Counted from the first letter of the stretch, positions 44,468 through 53,838 are shown. The stretch is DNA of 64,000 nt from Pseudomonas kielensis (GCF_014236655.1 NZ_JACMYG010000010.1:1-64000); one strand, 5' to 3'. Notes: generated from the letters alone by a model not told the origin. A program made the numbers and translations.

Positions 44468-45030
44468 CAGCCATTCTCCGCAGGCGCGACAATCGCCCGC
44501 CACAGGGCCGGCAAGAAAATTTCTGCGACCAGCACGCTCAAGCCACCGCGGTCGAAACGCGAACGGCGACCCCACAAGGCCGGGGCCTGAACCGCAGGGG
44601 GCAGCCATTCAACCGGGTAGTGGCAGACCTCGAGGGCGCGGCGCTGGAACGCCTGGTCGCAGAACAGCAGCTCACCCAGGGAGCGGCTGCCCAGCTCATC
44701 CATGTTCAACCCGCCATCTTGCAATGCACTGCGCGCCGCCACGCTGCGGGCAAACACCCAGGCCTGGCCGTGGCCGCGCAAATACACCTCGCGCACCCAA
44801 CCTTCACTGTTCTGTGGCAAGTCGAGGGCGGCGCACTCATCGTCCCGCAACGGCTGCCAGCCTTCGTACAGCGGGGTGACGCTGAAACCGTCATTCGACA
44901 AGCGCGTCAGGCGTCGGGTGAGCGAGCCTTGATCGAACAGCCAGTCGAGGGTTTGCGCATCGGGAAGGGGGGTCAGCTGGCTTTGCGGCAGCCAGAGCGG
45001 AGTCGGGGCGAGGGCGTTTGAGTGCGGCAC
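44467..45030 (-). CDS. ubiC: Chorismate--pyruvate lyase
   Basis: Makes 4-hydroxybenzoate and pyruvate from chorismate, the entry step to ubiquinone; 187 residues. Family marks are [21 protein letters not shown] (here only a span, about 75-95) with the ligand-binding arginines, and the catalytic-site glutamate in LGELLFCD. It is upstream of ubiA with a one-base overlap, so the two steps are coupled. It diverges from the rubredoxin gene with a 201-bp spacer. Confidence 0.94.
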   Translation of the reverse strand: MPHSNALAPTPLWLPQSQLTPLPDAQTLDWLFDQGSLTRRLTRLSNDGFSVTPLYEGWQPLRDDECAALDLPQNSEGWVREVYLRGHGQAWVFARSVAARSALQDGGLNMDELGSRSLGELLFCDQAFQRRALEVCHYPVEWLPPAVQAPALWGRRSRFDRGGLSVLVAEIFLPALWRAIVAPAENG

Positions 45031-45231
45031 AGTGAGTCATTATTGGCAGCAAATGAGGCGGCGAGCTTAACATGTTGATCGGCGACATTGAGTGATCGGA
45101 CCGGCCTGCGGCGTCGAACACGCTTGCATCTGTCGAGTGCGATCAGTACAAAACGCCCTGAGCCGGACGGCGGACCCTTGGCGGGCGACCGTCCGCGCCA
45201 GATAAAGCCTGTGAATCCGAGGAAACAAGCA

Positions 45232-45399
45232 ATGAAGAAGTGGCAATGCGTAGTCTGTGGGCTGATCTACAACGAAGCCGACGGCTGGCCGGATGACGGC
45301 ATCGCACCGGGTACCCTGTGGCAGGACGTGCCGGAAGACTGGCTGTGCCCGGACTGCGGCGTGGGCAAGATGGATTTCGAAATGATTGAAATCAACTAA
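45232..45399 (+). CDS. Rubredoxin
   Basis: Small iron-sulfur-free iron protein of 55 residues with a single Fe(Cys)4 site: CVVCG near the start and CPDCG near residue 40. The spacing and the [11 protein letters not shown] loop are standard. Electrons are delivered by the rubredoxin reductase 19 bp downstream. Partners are probably alkane-oxidising or oxidative-stress enzymes; none is in the window. The ATG at 45232 follows GAGGAA; a longer frame to 45088 has no SD. Only one rubredoxin is present here, where P. aeruginosa has two in tandem. Confidence 0.95.
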   Translation: MKKWQCVVCGLIYNEADGWPDDGIAPGTLWQDVPEDWLCPDCGVGKMDFEMIEIN

Positions 45400-45418
45400 C
45401 CGATTCGAGGAGTAAGGA

Positions 45419-46567
45419 ATGAACGCACCTGTCGTGATCGTCGGCACTGGGCTGGCTGGCTACAACCTGGCCCGGGAGTTTCGCAAACTCGATGGCGAAA
45501 CTCCGCTGTTGCTGATTACCGCAGATGACGGGCGCTCCTACTCCAAGCCAATGCTCTCCACCGGCTTCGGCAAGAACAAGGACGCCGACGGCCTGAGCAT
45601 GGCCGAGCCTGGCGCCATGGCCGAGCAGCTCAAGGCCGAGGTGCGCACCCATACGCGCATCAGCGGCATCGACCCGGGCCACAAGCGCCTGTGGATCGGC
45701 GAAGAGGCGGTAGCCTATCGCGACCTGATCCTGGCCTGGGGCGCAGAAACCGTGCGTGTGCCGGTGCAGGGCGATGCGCCCGAGGCGATCTTCCCGATCA
45801 ATGACCTGGAAGACTACGCCCGTTTTCGCGCCGCCGCCGCCGGCAAGCGCCGGGTGCTGTTGCTGGGGGCCGGGCTGATCGGCTGTGAGTTTGCCAATGA
45901 CCTGATCCTGGGGGGCTATGAGGTGCAACTGGTGGCGCCGTGCGAACAGGTGATGCCGACGCTGTTGCACCCGGCCGCCGCGGCTGCGGTACAGGCCGGG
46001 CTGGAAAGCCTGGGGGCGAAATTCCACCTGGGGCCGGTGCTCAACCGTTTGCAGCGCACCGCTGATGGCCTGGAAGGGCATTTGTCCGACGGTCAGGTGA
46101 TTCCTTGTGATGTGGTGGTCTCGGCCATTGGCCTTCGCCCGCGGATCGATCTGGCGGCGGCCGCCGGCTTGCAGACCAATCGTGGGGTGATGGTCGATCG
46201 TCACCTGAAAACCTCCCACGCCAATATCTATGCCCTGGGCGACTGCGCCGAGGTCGATGGGCTGAATCTGCTGTACGTGATGCCCCTCATGAGTTGTGCG
46301 CGGGCGCTGGCACAAACCCTGGCCGGCAACCCGACCGCGGTGAGCTATGGCGCGATGCCAATTACCGTGAAAACCCCAGTGTGCCCGCTGGTGGTGTCCC
46401 CGCCGCCACGGGGTTGTGAGGGCGTCTGGACGGTGGAGGGGCAGGGCGCCGACATCAAGGCGTTGTGCCGCGACAGCAGCGGCAAGCTGCTGGGTTACGC
46501 CCTTACGGGAGCGGCGGTGATGGACAAATTGGCTCTAAACAAGGAGCTTCCGGCGCTTCTGGCATAA
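45419..46567 (+). CDS. Rubredoxin reductase (NAD(P)H-dependent, FAD)
   Basis: Flavoprotein of 382 residues that passes electrons from NAD(P)H to rubredoxin. FAD site: [19 protein letters not shown] near the N-terminus. NAD site: [18 protein letters not shown] (about 145). FAD-binding GD motif: [13 protein letters not shown] (about 265). It lies just after rubredoxin with a shared transcript likely (GGAG SD). The P. aeruginosa homologue is known as RubB/AlkT-type. Confidence 0.94.
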   Translation: MNAPVVIVGTGLAGYNLAREFRKLDGETPLLLITADDGRSYSKPMLSTGFGKNKDADGLSMAEPGAMAEQLKAEVRTHTRISGIDPGHKRLWIGEEAVAYRDLILAWGAETVRVPVQGDAPEAIFPINDLEDYARFRAAAAGKRRVLLLGAGLIGCEFANDLILGGYEVQLVAPCEQVMPTLLHPAAAAAVQAGLESLGAKFHLGPVLNRLQRTADGLEGHLSDGQVIPCDVVVSAIGLRPRIDLAAAAGLQTNRGVMVDRHLKTSHANIYALGDCAEVDGLNLLYVMPLMSCARALAQTLAGNPTAVSYGAMPITVKTPVCPLVVSPPPRGCEGVWTVEGQGADIKALCRDSSGKLLGYALTGAAVMDKLALNKELPALLA

Positions 46568-46697
46568 ATACAGGTCGTTCTGTCGGAATCACCCCGCTTT
46601 AACCCCTACAAAGGTCGCGCCGAGACTGGCGTAGCCCGTATCCGCGTGCCATCCTCACACCCGTCTGCCGCAGAGTAGAGCCTGCGGCGCCTTGGGC

Positions 46698-46716
46698 GCT
46701 GTTCCGGAAGAACAGC
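46698..46716 (+). repeat. Stem-loop in the HU-like gene leader
   Basis: A perfect 7-bp stem (GCTGTTC, CGGAA loop, complement) lies 39 bases before the HU-like start codon. It is either a 5'-UTR hairpin or the end of an upstream message; no T-run follows. Confidence 0.35.
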
Positions 46717-46755
46717 ACGGACATAACAACAAAAAACCGTCAAAGAGGCTTCACT

Positions 46756-47031
46756 ATGCGTAAACCAGAACTCGCCGCCGCAATCGCCGAAAAAGCTGAT
46801 CTCACCAAAGAGCAGGCCAACCGCGTCCTCAACGCCGTTCTTGAAGAGATCACCGGCGCACTGCACCGCAAAGACAGCGTGACCCTGGTAGGGTTCGGCA
46901 CTTTCCTGCAGCGCCACCGTGGTGCCCGCACCGGCAAAAACCCGCAGACCGGTGAGCCAGTGAAAATCAAGGCCAGCAACACCGTGGCGTTCAAGCCAGG
47001 CAAATCGTTGAAAGACAGCGTCAATCCGTAA
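46756..47031 (+). CDS. HU-family DNA-binding protein
   Basis: Histone-like DNA-bending protein of 91 residues. The family body is GFGTFLQRHRGARTGKNPQTG followed by the proline-bearing arm and the terminal KPGKSLKDSVN. It is a third HU-type protein of pseudomonads beyond HupA and HupB, the one near rubredoxin in P. aeruginosa (as I recall). The SD is weak (AAAGAGG, 8 bases away). It ends at a strong terminator. Confidence 0.93.
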   Translation: MRKPELAAAIAEKADLTKEQANRVLNAVLEEITGALHRKDSVTLVGFGTFLQRHRGARTGKNPQTGEPVKIKASNTVAFKPGKSLKDSVNP

Positions 47032-47073
47032 TCCCCCCCGACCACGCTCCCGTCTAACGGGTGAGCTGGATCG

Positions 47074-47112
47074 AAAAATGGGCACGCCAACGAGGTTGGG
47101 TGCCCATTTTTT
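47074..47112 (+). terminator. Rho-independent terminator of the HU-like gene
   Basis: A 12-bp stem (AAAAATGGGCAC / GTGCCCATTTTT) with a 14-nt loop is followed by further T residues. Clear end of the HU-like transcript. Confidence 0.92.
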
Positions 47113-47306
47113 GTGGCCGCTTACCCGGGCAGGCTGCGGGCAGGCACGGGCGTGTGGCGGTCTCCGGTTTGAACTGATAACGGTGACTTGGTGGTCATCT
47201 TACGTAAAAAGCAGCTCATCTCCCGCTAACGATAGGTAACAGTGGCGTTCCGGTTTGAACTCGTTAAACTGCCCCGGCGTTCACTTTTTTCTTCTGGGGC
47301 TTGAGC

Positions 47307-47693
47307 ATGAAATTTCGTTTTCTCCTGTGGATGCTGGGCTTGCTGATGCGCAAGGCCAGTCGGACCAACCCGGCTTTTCAACAGCAATTGGCCGACAAGG
47401 ACCTGGTGTTCCAGTTGCAGACGCTGGACGGCAAGGTGGCGCGGCACTTCGTGGTCAAGGACCAGCGCATCACCAGCAAGTCCGGGCTGTATGCCGAGCC
47501 GGCCTTCGCGATTGCCTTCAAGGACGCCGCCTATGGCTTTGCCACGATGCAGGCGAAGAACAAGCAACTGGCGTTCATGACCGGGATCCAGGACAAGTCG
47601 ATCCAGATCAAGGGCAACCCGGCGCTGGTGATGTGGTTCCAGGGGCTGACCAAGTATCTGAAGCCGAAGAAAAAGCCGGCTGCTGGTCGCTGA
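47307..47693 (+). CDS. SCP2-like sterol-carrier-fold protein
   Basis: Small protein of 128 residues. By eye it looks like the SCP2/hypothetical protein found beside recG in pseudomonads (PA5347-like), sometimes mis-named a helicase in databases. The core LVFQLQTLDGKVARHFVVKD and the late IQIKGNPALVMWFQGLTKYL fit an SCP2-like sheet-helix pattern. The first 15 residues are hydrophobic (FRFLLWMLGLLM). The ATG at 47307 follows GGGG at 7-8 bases; a TTG six bases earlier is less likely. The function is unknown. Confidence 0.75.
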   Translation: MKFRFLLWMLGLLMRKASRTNPAFQQQLADKDLVFQLQTLDGKVARHFVVKDQRITSKSGLYAEPAFAIAFKDAAYGFATMQAKNKQLAFMTGIQDKSIQIKGNPALVMWFQGLTKYLKPKKKPAAGR

Positions 47694-47753
47694 TAGAGCC
47701 TTGGAAAGTTTTTGTGCTTAATCGAGCCAAGTTGTGATTAAAAAGCACTAAAG

Positions 47754-47773
47754 ACCTGTCATTTATGACAGGT
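47754..47773. repeat. Palindrome upstream of the delta-60 gene
   Basis: ACCTGTCAT and its complement flank TT, within a larger AAGAC...GTCTTTTT pairing (47751-47786). It can end the SCP2-like message on the plus strand, or be an operator for the following gene. Although CTGTCAT is a PhoB half-site, only one copy reads in each direction, so a Pho box is not claimed. Confidence 0.5.
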
Positions 47774-47852
47774 TACGGACGTCTTTTTACGTGCTCCACT
47801 GTACGGGTGTAGGGGGTTGTGCACCCTTTGTTTAACACCATGGAGTGCGGAC

Positions 47853-49109
47853 ATGAACAGTTTGAACGAAGCGGCGGCGGGCACCCTTGACCCGTCTTTT
47901 GGCGATAATGGTGTGGTGGATTTAGTCTCTGACGGCGACAGAAGTGTTCGTCACTCCATTCTTGCCCTGTCTAACGGAAAGTTGATTTATGCCAACGGTG
48001 ATCATACGGATTGGCAAAATACTTTGAAGTTGAGGCGTGTGAATGCCAACGGTTTCTTCGACTCTTCCTTCGGCGAAAGCGGAGCGGTAACACTGCATAT
48101 TGGATGGAGCACTGCGCCTCGATTTGGATTGTTTTCATATCCGGCAGATAAATTTTTGATAAAGGGTACACACCTGAGTGAGGATGGTCAGCGCGATATG
48201 GTATTCGCTCGGCTGGATTTCGATGGTCGAATTGATACTACTTTTGGCACCGATGGGTTCGTGAGGATCGAACCCTATGATCTGATTTGCCCTGGAACGG
48301 CAAAGCCAAAAAATGAACACACAGGCAAATCTTTAACCCCCGCAATTAACTACATTGGCGGTTCTGTGTGCGTGCAACCTGACGGCAAGATTCTAGTGGC
48401 GCATAGCGGCGTTCGGGATGCCGAGGACCGGAATAGTGGATTGGTTTTTCGCCTTATGCCGGATGGCTCGGTTGATAAGACATTTAACGGGGCGGGTGTA
48501 TTACTTATCGAGCTTAATGGCGTAAACGCAGAGAGTAATGAAGCCATTAGTATTGCGCTGCAGAAGGATGGAGCATTTCTGGTGTGCGGTGCCTTCGTTG
48601 TTGGAACAACCGTAAGTAGCTATGTCATTCGTTACAAAGAAAATGGCGAGCTGGACAGCAGTTTCAATAATGGGCGGCCAGTAATCATTACTGATCCTGG
48701 TTTTGAAATGACGGCGGCTGCGACCCTCTCAGTCAGGGAGAGTGACGGAGAAATTGTTGTTGTAGGAGCCGCCTATGAGAAGTGGAATGCAACGCCATCT
48801 TCCGAAACGCCGTGGATTGCAGTTCTAAGTACTGAAGGATCCTTCAGACCCTCGTTTAATAATGGCACTCCACTTTTCGCGCGAGTATTGCCCGCTAAGA
48901 GTTGGTGGCGAAATTGTGCATGGCAGGAAGATACAATTTTTGTGTCCGGATCAGTAGTGGCACGCTATCTGTTGAGCGGCTCACTGGATACATCGTTCAA
49001 CGAGAAGGGTTGGAACGCCCACAGAAACAGCTATGAAGACATGGTGGTAACAAACGATAGGAAGCTTGTCCTGATAGGGCAGAGTAGCTTGTTACGCTAC
49101 CTGACTTGA
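47853..49109 (+). CDS. Delta-60 repeat protein
   Basis: Protein of 418 residues made of delta-60 repeats, a beta-propeller-like unit. At least seven repeat starts are seen: LDPSFGDNGVV, FDSSFGESGAV, IDTTFGTDGFV, VDKTFNGAGVL, LDSSFNNGRPV, FRPSFNNGTPL and LDTSFNEKGWN. There is no signal peptide from the chosen start, which has GGAG. The coding sequence is AT-richer than its core neighbours and lies between genes that are close together in P. aeruginosa (from memory), so it may be inserted. The role is unknown. Confidence 0.8.
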   Translation: MNSLNEAAAGTLDPSFGDNGVVDLVSDGDRSVRHSILALSNGKLIYANGDHTDWQNTLKLRRVNANGFFDSSFGESGAVTLHIGWSTAPRFGLFSYPADKFLIKGTHLSEDGQRDMVFARLDFDGRIDTTFGTDGFVRIEPYDLICPGTAKPKNEHTGKSLTPAINYIGGSVCVQPDGKILVAHSGVRDAEDRNSGLVFRLMPDGSVDKTFNGAGVLLIELNGVNAESNEAISIALQKDGAFLVCGAFVVGTTVSSYVIRYKENGELDSSFNNGRPVIITDPGFEMTAAATLSVRESDGEIVVVGAAYEKWNATPSSETPWIAVLSTEGSFRPSFNNGTPLFARVLPAKSWWRNCAWQEDTIFVSGSVVARYLLSGSLDTSFNEKGWNAHRNSYEDMVVTNDRKLVLIGQSSLLRYLT

Positions 49110-49164
49110 GAAGTAGGACGAAGCTTCGAAGGCAAGCCATGCTCGCTCAGGGCGCACGTGCTTT

Positions 49165-49186
49165 CATCGCGGGCAAGCCCGCGATG
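49165..49186. repeat. Single REP hairpin at a convergent junction
   Basis: CATCGCGGG-CAAG-CCCGCGATG forms a perfect 9-bp stem on the REP consensus, between the delta-60 gene and the HDOD gene, with TTTT following on the plus strand. It can act as a bidirectional terminator. Confidence 0.8.
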
Positions 49187-49190
49187 CTTT

Positions 49191-50591
49191 TCAGTTGTGA
49201 GTGAACTGCGACGCCAGTTCGCGCAACAGCACTTCGGCCTCCAGCACCTTGCTGACCGCCTCTTCGGCTTTGTCGCGGGTCAGGCCCAGGCGCTCGAGCA
49301 GGGCGTCGGGGATGTTGGTGTCCGGGCCGGAACCGACGCCTCGGCTGCGCAGCAGGCGCACGGCCAGGCACACCAGGTTGGCGTACTCGGCGAATTCGCC
49401 GTCGTAGGTCGGGTCGTGCTGGAAGCGCAGGGCCGTGGCCAGCTCGTCGGGCATGTCCCAGTGGCGCATCAGCCAGGCGCCGATCTGTTCCCGGCTGATC
49501 CCCAGCAAATGCTGCTCGACGTAGGTGTGGCACAGGTGCGGGTTGACCTCCTGGTGACGGCAGATCAGCGAGAAGTGCGGCGGGAAGACGTGCGCCAGCA
49601 GCAGGTAGCCAAAGTTGTGCAGCAAGCCCGCCAGGTAGGTCAGGCCGGCTTCCGGGCGCTGGGCGCGCGGCATGGCCCGGGTCAGGCCCTCGATGACGGC
49701 GGCGGTGTAGATCGACTGCTGCCAGTACGGCGTGGCCTGTTGTGGGTGATCCTTGGGCAGGCTCAGGGTTTTGCCCAGGGCCAGACCCAGCGCCAGGTTG
49801 ATCACCAGGTCAAACCCCAGTACGCGGACAATCGCGTCTTCCACTGAACGGATCTTGCCGGGCGATGCGTAGTACGGCGATGCGGCCCAGCTCACCACTT
49901 GGGCGGCGAGCGCCGGATCGGTCTCGACGACGCCGGTGATGTCGTCGATGGTGGCGTTGGGGTCGACCCGCAGCTTGATGATTTTCTGCGCGGAACCGGC
50001 CAGGGGTGGGATCTCGATGGTCGCTTCCAGGCGCTGCTGGATGCGGCGCGCGGTGAAGGCCTGGACGGCCTGGGTGATTTCCTCGCGGTCATCTCCCGGG
50101 CGGTCGAGGTTCGGACGGATGCGGCTCAGCGGCTCGCCAAAATGGGCGGCGCTGGCCTGGGTGAGCATGCTTTTGAAATCTTCGCCGCGGATTTCCAGGA
50201 GCATGCCCGGCTCGCCGGAGTTGATCAGCAGCAGCGGCTGGTCGAGCAGGCTTTGTTCGTACAGGCACGGAGAGCTGGTGAGTGCCGGCAGGCCGGGCAG
50301 CAGGCTCAGGTTGTGCTTGCCGAGCATGCGCTCAAGGCGCTCCTGCGGCACTGCGGTGAGGCGGCGACCGGTGAGTTCGGCCAAGCGATTGAGGTCCAGC
50401 AGCTGGCTCTGCGGGAACAGCACCATGAGCGCACCGATGGCGTCGTCGAGCAGCACCGCCTGGACCTTGCGCTCGGCATTCAGGCCGGGGTGTTCAAGCA
50501 CTTCGGTGTAGCTGATGCCCAGCTTGCCGAGCAACAGCCGGATAACCGACGGCGTGTGCGGAGTTTCGCCAGCGAGAGCAACTTCAGTCAT
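49191..50591 (-). CDS. Aminoacyl-tRNA deacylase-like domain fused to HDOD
   Basis: Two-domain protein of 466 residues. The N-terminal 150 resemble the YbaK/ProX editing fold (SVIRLLLGKLGISYTEVLEH, KVQAVLLDD, then LDLNRLAELTGRRLTAVP). From about 200 an HDOD signalling domain follows (AQKIIKLRVDPNATIDDITG, then LGFDLVINLALGL), with HN in the LLHNFGYLLL position where true HD hydrolases have HD. So the HDOD half is probably a binding module without phosphodiesterase action. The start at 50591 has no strong SD; longer frames run antisense into recG. Its role is unknown; the fusion seems usual in pseudomonads. Confidence 0.82.
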   Translation of the reverse strand: MTEVALAGETPHTPSVIRLLLGKLGISYTEVLEHPGLNAERKVQAVLLDDAIGALMVLFPQSQLLDLNRLAELTGRRLTAVPQERLERMLGKHNLSLLPGLPALTSSPCLYEQSLLDQPLLLINSGEPGMLLEIRGEDFKSMLTQASAAHFGEPLSRIRPNLDRPGDDREEITQAVQAFTARRIQQRLEATIEIPPLAGSAQKIIKLRVDPNATIDDITGVVETDPALAAQVVSWAASPYYASPGKIRSVEDAIVRVLGFDLVINLALGLALGKTLSLPKDHPQQATPYWQQSIYTAAVIEGLTRAMPRAQRPEAGLTYLAGLLHNFGYLLLAHVFPPHFSLICRHQEVNPHLCHTYVEQHLLGISREQIGAWLMRHWDMPDELATALRFQHDPTYDGEFAEYANLVCLAVRLLRSRGVGSGPDTNIPDALLERLGLTRDKAEEAVSKVLEAEVLLRELASQFTHN

Positions 50592-50668
50592 GGTATGGAT
50601 CCGATCCCTACAATTTCGAGAGTATAACCAGCTTGCCGGTGCCCTTGCTGGCCAAGCCAGGCGGCACG

Positions 50669-52744
50669 TTACACCTGGCCGTATTGTTGCCCATGGCGCA
50701 GCCAGCGATCCAGCAACGGGCTGACATGGTGCGGCCAGCGTTCCAGCAGCGCCTGGGCCGCGTCGCGCACCGCAGGTAGCAGGTCGGCGTCGCGCATCAG
50801 GTCGGCGACCTTGAATTGCAGCAGGCCGGTCTGGCGAGTGCCGAGCATTTCGCCGGGGCCACGCAGTTCGAGGTCCTTTTCGGCGATCACAAATCCGTCG
50901 TTGGTTTCGCGCATGATGCCCAGGCGTTGCCGGCCGATCTGCGAAAGTGGCGGATGGTAGAGCAGCACGCAGTGGCTGGCGGCGCTGCCCCGGCCTACCC
51001 GGCCACGCAGTTGGTGCAATTGCGCCAGGCCCAGGCGTTCCGGATTTTCGATGATCATCAAGCTGGCATTGGGCACGTCGACCCCGACTTCGATCACCGT
51101 GGTGGCTACCAGCAGTTGCAGGGCAGCGGCCTTGAACTCGGCCATCACCGCGGCCTTTTCCGCAGGCTTCATGCGGCCGTGGATCAGCCCCACTTTCAAT
51201 TCGCCGAGGGCGGCGGTGAGGTCGGCAAAGGTGGTCTCGGCCGCCTGGCAGGTGAGTTCCTCCGATTCCTCGATCAGGGTGCACACCCAATACGCCTGGC
51301 GTCCTTCGGCACAAGCCCCGCGTACGCGCTCGATGACTTCGACGCGGCGCGTGTCGGTGACCAGCACGGTATTGACCGGGGTACGACCGGGCGGCAGTTC
51401 GTCGAGGATCGAGGTGTCGAGGTCGGCGTAGGCGCTCATGGCCAGGGTCCGTGGAATCGGCGTGGCGGTCATGATCAACTGGTGTGGGCACATCCGCCCG
51501 CCCACGCCTTTCTGGCGCAGCGCCAGGCGTTGCTGGACGCCGAAGCGGTGTTGTTCGTCGATGATCACCAGCGCCAGGTTCTTGAACTGCACTTCGTCCT
51601 GGAACAGCGCGTGGGTGCCGACCACCATGGGCGTACCGCTGGCGATCTGCTCCAGGGCGGCGACGCGGTTCTTGCCCTTGAGCTTGCCGGCCAGCCAGGC
51701 GACTTCCAGGCCCAGGGGCTCGAGCCAGCGCTTGAAGGTGATGAAGTGTTGTTCGGCGAGAATCTCGGTGGGCGCCATCAGCGCCACCTGGTAGCCGGCC
51801 TCCAACGCTTGCAGGGCGGCGAGGGCGGCGACTACGGTCTTGCCGGCGCCGACATCGCCCTGGATCAGCCGCAGCATGGGCTCTTGCTGGCTCATGTCGT
51901 AAGCGATTTCATTGCCCACCCGTTGCTGCGCGCCGGTCGGCGGGAAGCCCAGGTTGGCCAGGTATTGGGCCGGTAACCGGCTGGCCTTGGGCATGGCCGG
52001 CGCGCGGAGCGAGCGCATGCTTTCGCGCAGGCGCTGTTGCGACAGTTGATGGGTCAGCAACTCTTCGAATGCCAGGCGATGTTGCGCCCAGTGGTGGCCC
52101 AGGGCGAGTTCGTCGACATCGGCATCGGCGGGTGGGTGATGCAGGTAGCGGATGGCGTCGTCCAGCGGCGCCAGTTGGTAGTCGCGCGCCAGTTCGTTGG
52201 GCAACCAGTCCGGCAGGCTGCTGGGGCCGAGCAGGGTCAGGGTTTGCTGGCACAGTTGGCGCAAACGCTGCTGGGTCAGGCCTTCGGTGAGCGGGTAGAC
52301 CGGGGTCAGGGTTTCATCCACCGGCGGCGGTTCGTCGCCGGTGATGGCGCGGTATTCCGGGTGGTAGATCTCAAGCCCCGACGCGCCGGGCCGCGCTTCG
52401 CCGTAGCAGCGCAGGCGGGTGCCGCGTTTCAGGCCTTCCTTTTGCGCGTTGCTGAAATGGTAGAAGCGCAGGCTCAGGCTGCCGGTGCCGTCCTGCAGGC
52501 GTACTACCAGGCTGCGGCGCCGGCCCATGACCACGTCGGCGCCGCTGACGGTGCCTTCGATGACCGCGTCCTGCCCGGGCCGCAAATGACCGATGGGCAC
52601 CACCCGGGTGCGGTCCTGATAGCGCAGCGGCAGGTGGAACAGGACGTCCTGGAGGTTCTCCAGGCCGACCTTGGCGAGTTTCTCGGCCATGGCTTCGCCG
52701 ACACCCTTGAGTGCCGTGACCGGCACTTGCGACAGCTCAGTCAT
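50669..52744 (-). CDS. recG: ATP-dependent DNA helicase RecG
   Basis: Branch-migration helicase of 691 residues for fork regression and recombination. The N-terminal wedge domain is followed by superfamily 2 motifs: Walker A QGDVGAGKTVVAAL, DEQH in VIIDEQHRFGVQQR, TATPIPRTLAM, and ATTVIEVGVDVPNA. All are intact. It lies 9 bp behind oxyR; from memory the two are co-transcribed in P. aeruginosa, tying RecG to the peroxide response. Confidence 0.97.
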   Translation of the reverse strand: MTELSQVPVTALKGVGEAMAEKLAKVGLENLQDVLFHLPLRYQDRTRVVPIGHLRPGQDAVIEGTVSGADVVMGRRRSLVVRLQDGTGSLSLRFYHFSNAQKEGLKRGTRLRCYGEARPGASGLEIYHPEYRAITGDEPPPVDETLTPVYPLTEGLTQQRLRQLCQQTLTLLGPSSLPDWLPNELARDYQLAPLDDAIRYLHHPPADADVDELALGHHWAQHRLAFEELLTHQLSQQRLRESMRSLRAPAMPKASRLPAQYLANLGFPPTGAQQRVGNEIAYDMSQQEPMLRLIQGDVGAGKTVVAALAALQALEAGYQVALMAPTEILAEQHFITFKRWLEPLGLEVAWLAGKLKGKNRVAALEQIASGTPMVVGTHALFQDEVQFKNLALVIIDEQHRFGVQQRLALRQKGVGGRMCPHQLIMTATPIPRTLAMSAYADLDTSILDELPPGRTPVNTVLVTDTRRVEVIERVRGACAEGRQAYWVCTLIEESEELTCQAAETTFADLTAALGELKVGLIHGRMKPAEKAAVMAEFKAAALQLLVATTVIEVGVDVPNASLMIIENPERLGLAQLHQLRGRVGRGSAASHCVLLYHPPLSQIGRQRLGIMRETNDGFVIAEKDLELRGPGEMLGTRQTGLLQFKVADLMRDADLLPAVRDAAQALLERWPHHVSPLLDRWLRHGQQYGQV

Positions 52745-52753
52745 GGCGAACGC

Positions 52754-53677
52754 TTAACCCGCAGCCGTGGCCGGCTTGGCCACCGAGCAGAGGCGGATCG
52801 AGTCGGCGAGGATTTCGATCGCTTTGGGCCGTGGGAAGCTGGCGCGCCAGGCGATGGCCACGGTGCGAAATGGCACGGGTGGGGTCAGCGGGCGGACCTC
52901 GATCACGCCGGGGGCGTAGTGGTGGCTGTCGACGGCCGAGAGCGGCAGGATCGAGATGCCCAGGCCCGAGGCCACCATGTGGCGGATAGTTTCCAGCGAA
53001 CTGGACTCGACGGTGGTGTGCTTGGCGCCGTCGTTGCCCTTGGCCAGGGTCGGGCAGGCTTCGAGGACCTGGTCGCGGAAGCAGTGACCTTCACCGAGCA
53101 GCAGCAGGCTCTTGTCGTTGAGCAGGCTGGCGTCGATGGTGTCTTTCTGGGTCCAGGGGTGCTGGGCCGGCATCAGGACGTAGAACGGCTCGTCGTAGAG
53201 CTGCAGGGTCAGCACGTCGGCTTCGTTGAACGGCAGGGCGATGATGATTGCGTCGAGCTCGCCATTGCGCAGCTTGTCGCGCAGCACGTGGGTGAAGTTT
53301 TCTTCGATGTACAACGGCATCTGCGGGGCGACCCGGTGCAGTTGTGGAATCAGATGCGGGAACAGATACGGACCGACGGTGTAGATCGCCCCGACCTTGA
53401 GCGGCGCGGTCAGCTGGTTCTTGCCAGCCTGGGCCAGTTCACGGATGCCCTGGGCCTGTTCCAGGACCTTCTGCGCCTGGGCGACGATGCCTTCGCCGAC
53501 CGGGGTCAGGCGCACCGCGCTTTTGCTGCGCTCGAAAATCAGCACACCGAGTTCGTCTTCAAGCTTTTTCACGCCCACCGACAGGGTCGGTTGACTGACG
53601 TGGCAGCGTTCAGCCGCGTGGCCGAAATGCTGTTCTTGGGCGAGGGTAACGATGTAGCGTAATTCTGTGAGGGTCAT
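52754..53677 (-). CDS. oxyR: Peroxide-sensing LysR regulator
   Basis: Regulator of 307 residues. The HTH starts MTLTELRYIVTLAQEQHFGHAA. The redox cysteine pair, nine residues apart in GEGHCFRDQVLEAC, matches C199/C208 of E. coli OxyR, so a disulfide switch is expected. It would turn on catalase, AhpC and similar genes elsewhere. recG follows at 9 bp. A stem-loop near 53797-53818 separates it from tonB upstream. Confidence 0.96.
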   Translation of the reverse strand: MTLTELRYIVTLAQEQHFGHAAERCHVSQPTLSVGVKKLEDELGVLIFERSKSAVRLTPVGEGIVAQAQKVLEQAQGIRELAQAGKNQLTAPLKVGAIYTVGPYLFPHLIPQLHRVAPQMPLYIEENFTHVLRDKLRNGELDAIIIALPFNEADVLTLQLYDEPFYVLMPAQHPWTQKDTIDASLLNDKSLLLLGEGHCFRDQVLEACPTLAKGNDGAKHTTVESSSLETIRHMVASGLGISILPLSAVDSHHYAPGVIEVRPLTPPVPFRTVAIAWRASFPRPKAIEILADSIRLCSVAKPATAAG

Positions 53678-53796
53678 AGCGGGCGTCCATGAAGTTGCGG
53701 GCCAAGCATACCGGCTGCAATCGATAGACGCACGTTATCAGACTGAGTGTGTCGAGTGACACTGGGCAATGCATCTTTGCCGTTGCCGGATATGCA

Positions 53797-53818
53797 GAAG
53801 GCACCTTTCGGTGCCTTC
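53797..53818. terminator. Stem-loop after tonB
   Basis: A perfect 9-bp stem (GAAGGCACC, loop TTTC, complement) lies 20 bp past the tonB stop on the minus strand. The T content is low. It is the likely end of the exbB-exbD-tonB transcript before the oxyR promoter. Confidence 0.6.
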
Positions 53819-53838
53819 CTTGCAGGGCATTGTGTTGC

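Noticed and set aside
47754..47773. CTGTCAT within a palindrome as a Pho box
   Set aside because: A Pho box needs direct repeats at 11-bp spacing. Here the copies are inverted and single.
50592..51491. N-terminal extension of the HDOD gene to 766 residues
   Set aside because: The extra 300 residues run in the same strand as recG but in another frame; the text is Arg/His/Pro-rich without motif, and the family start is at 50591.
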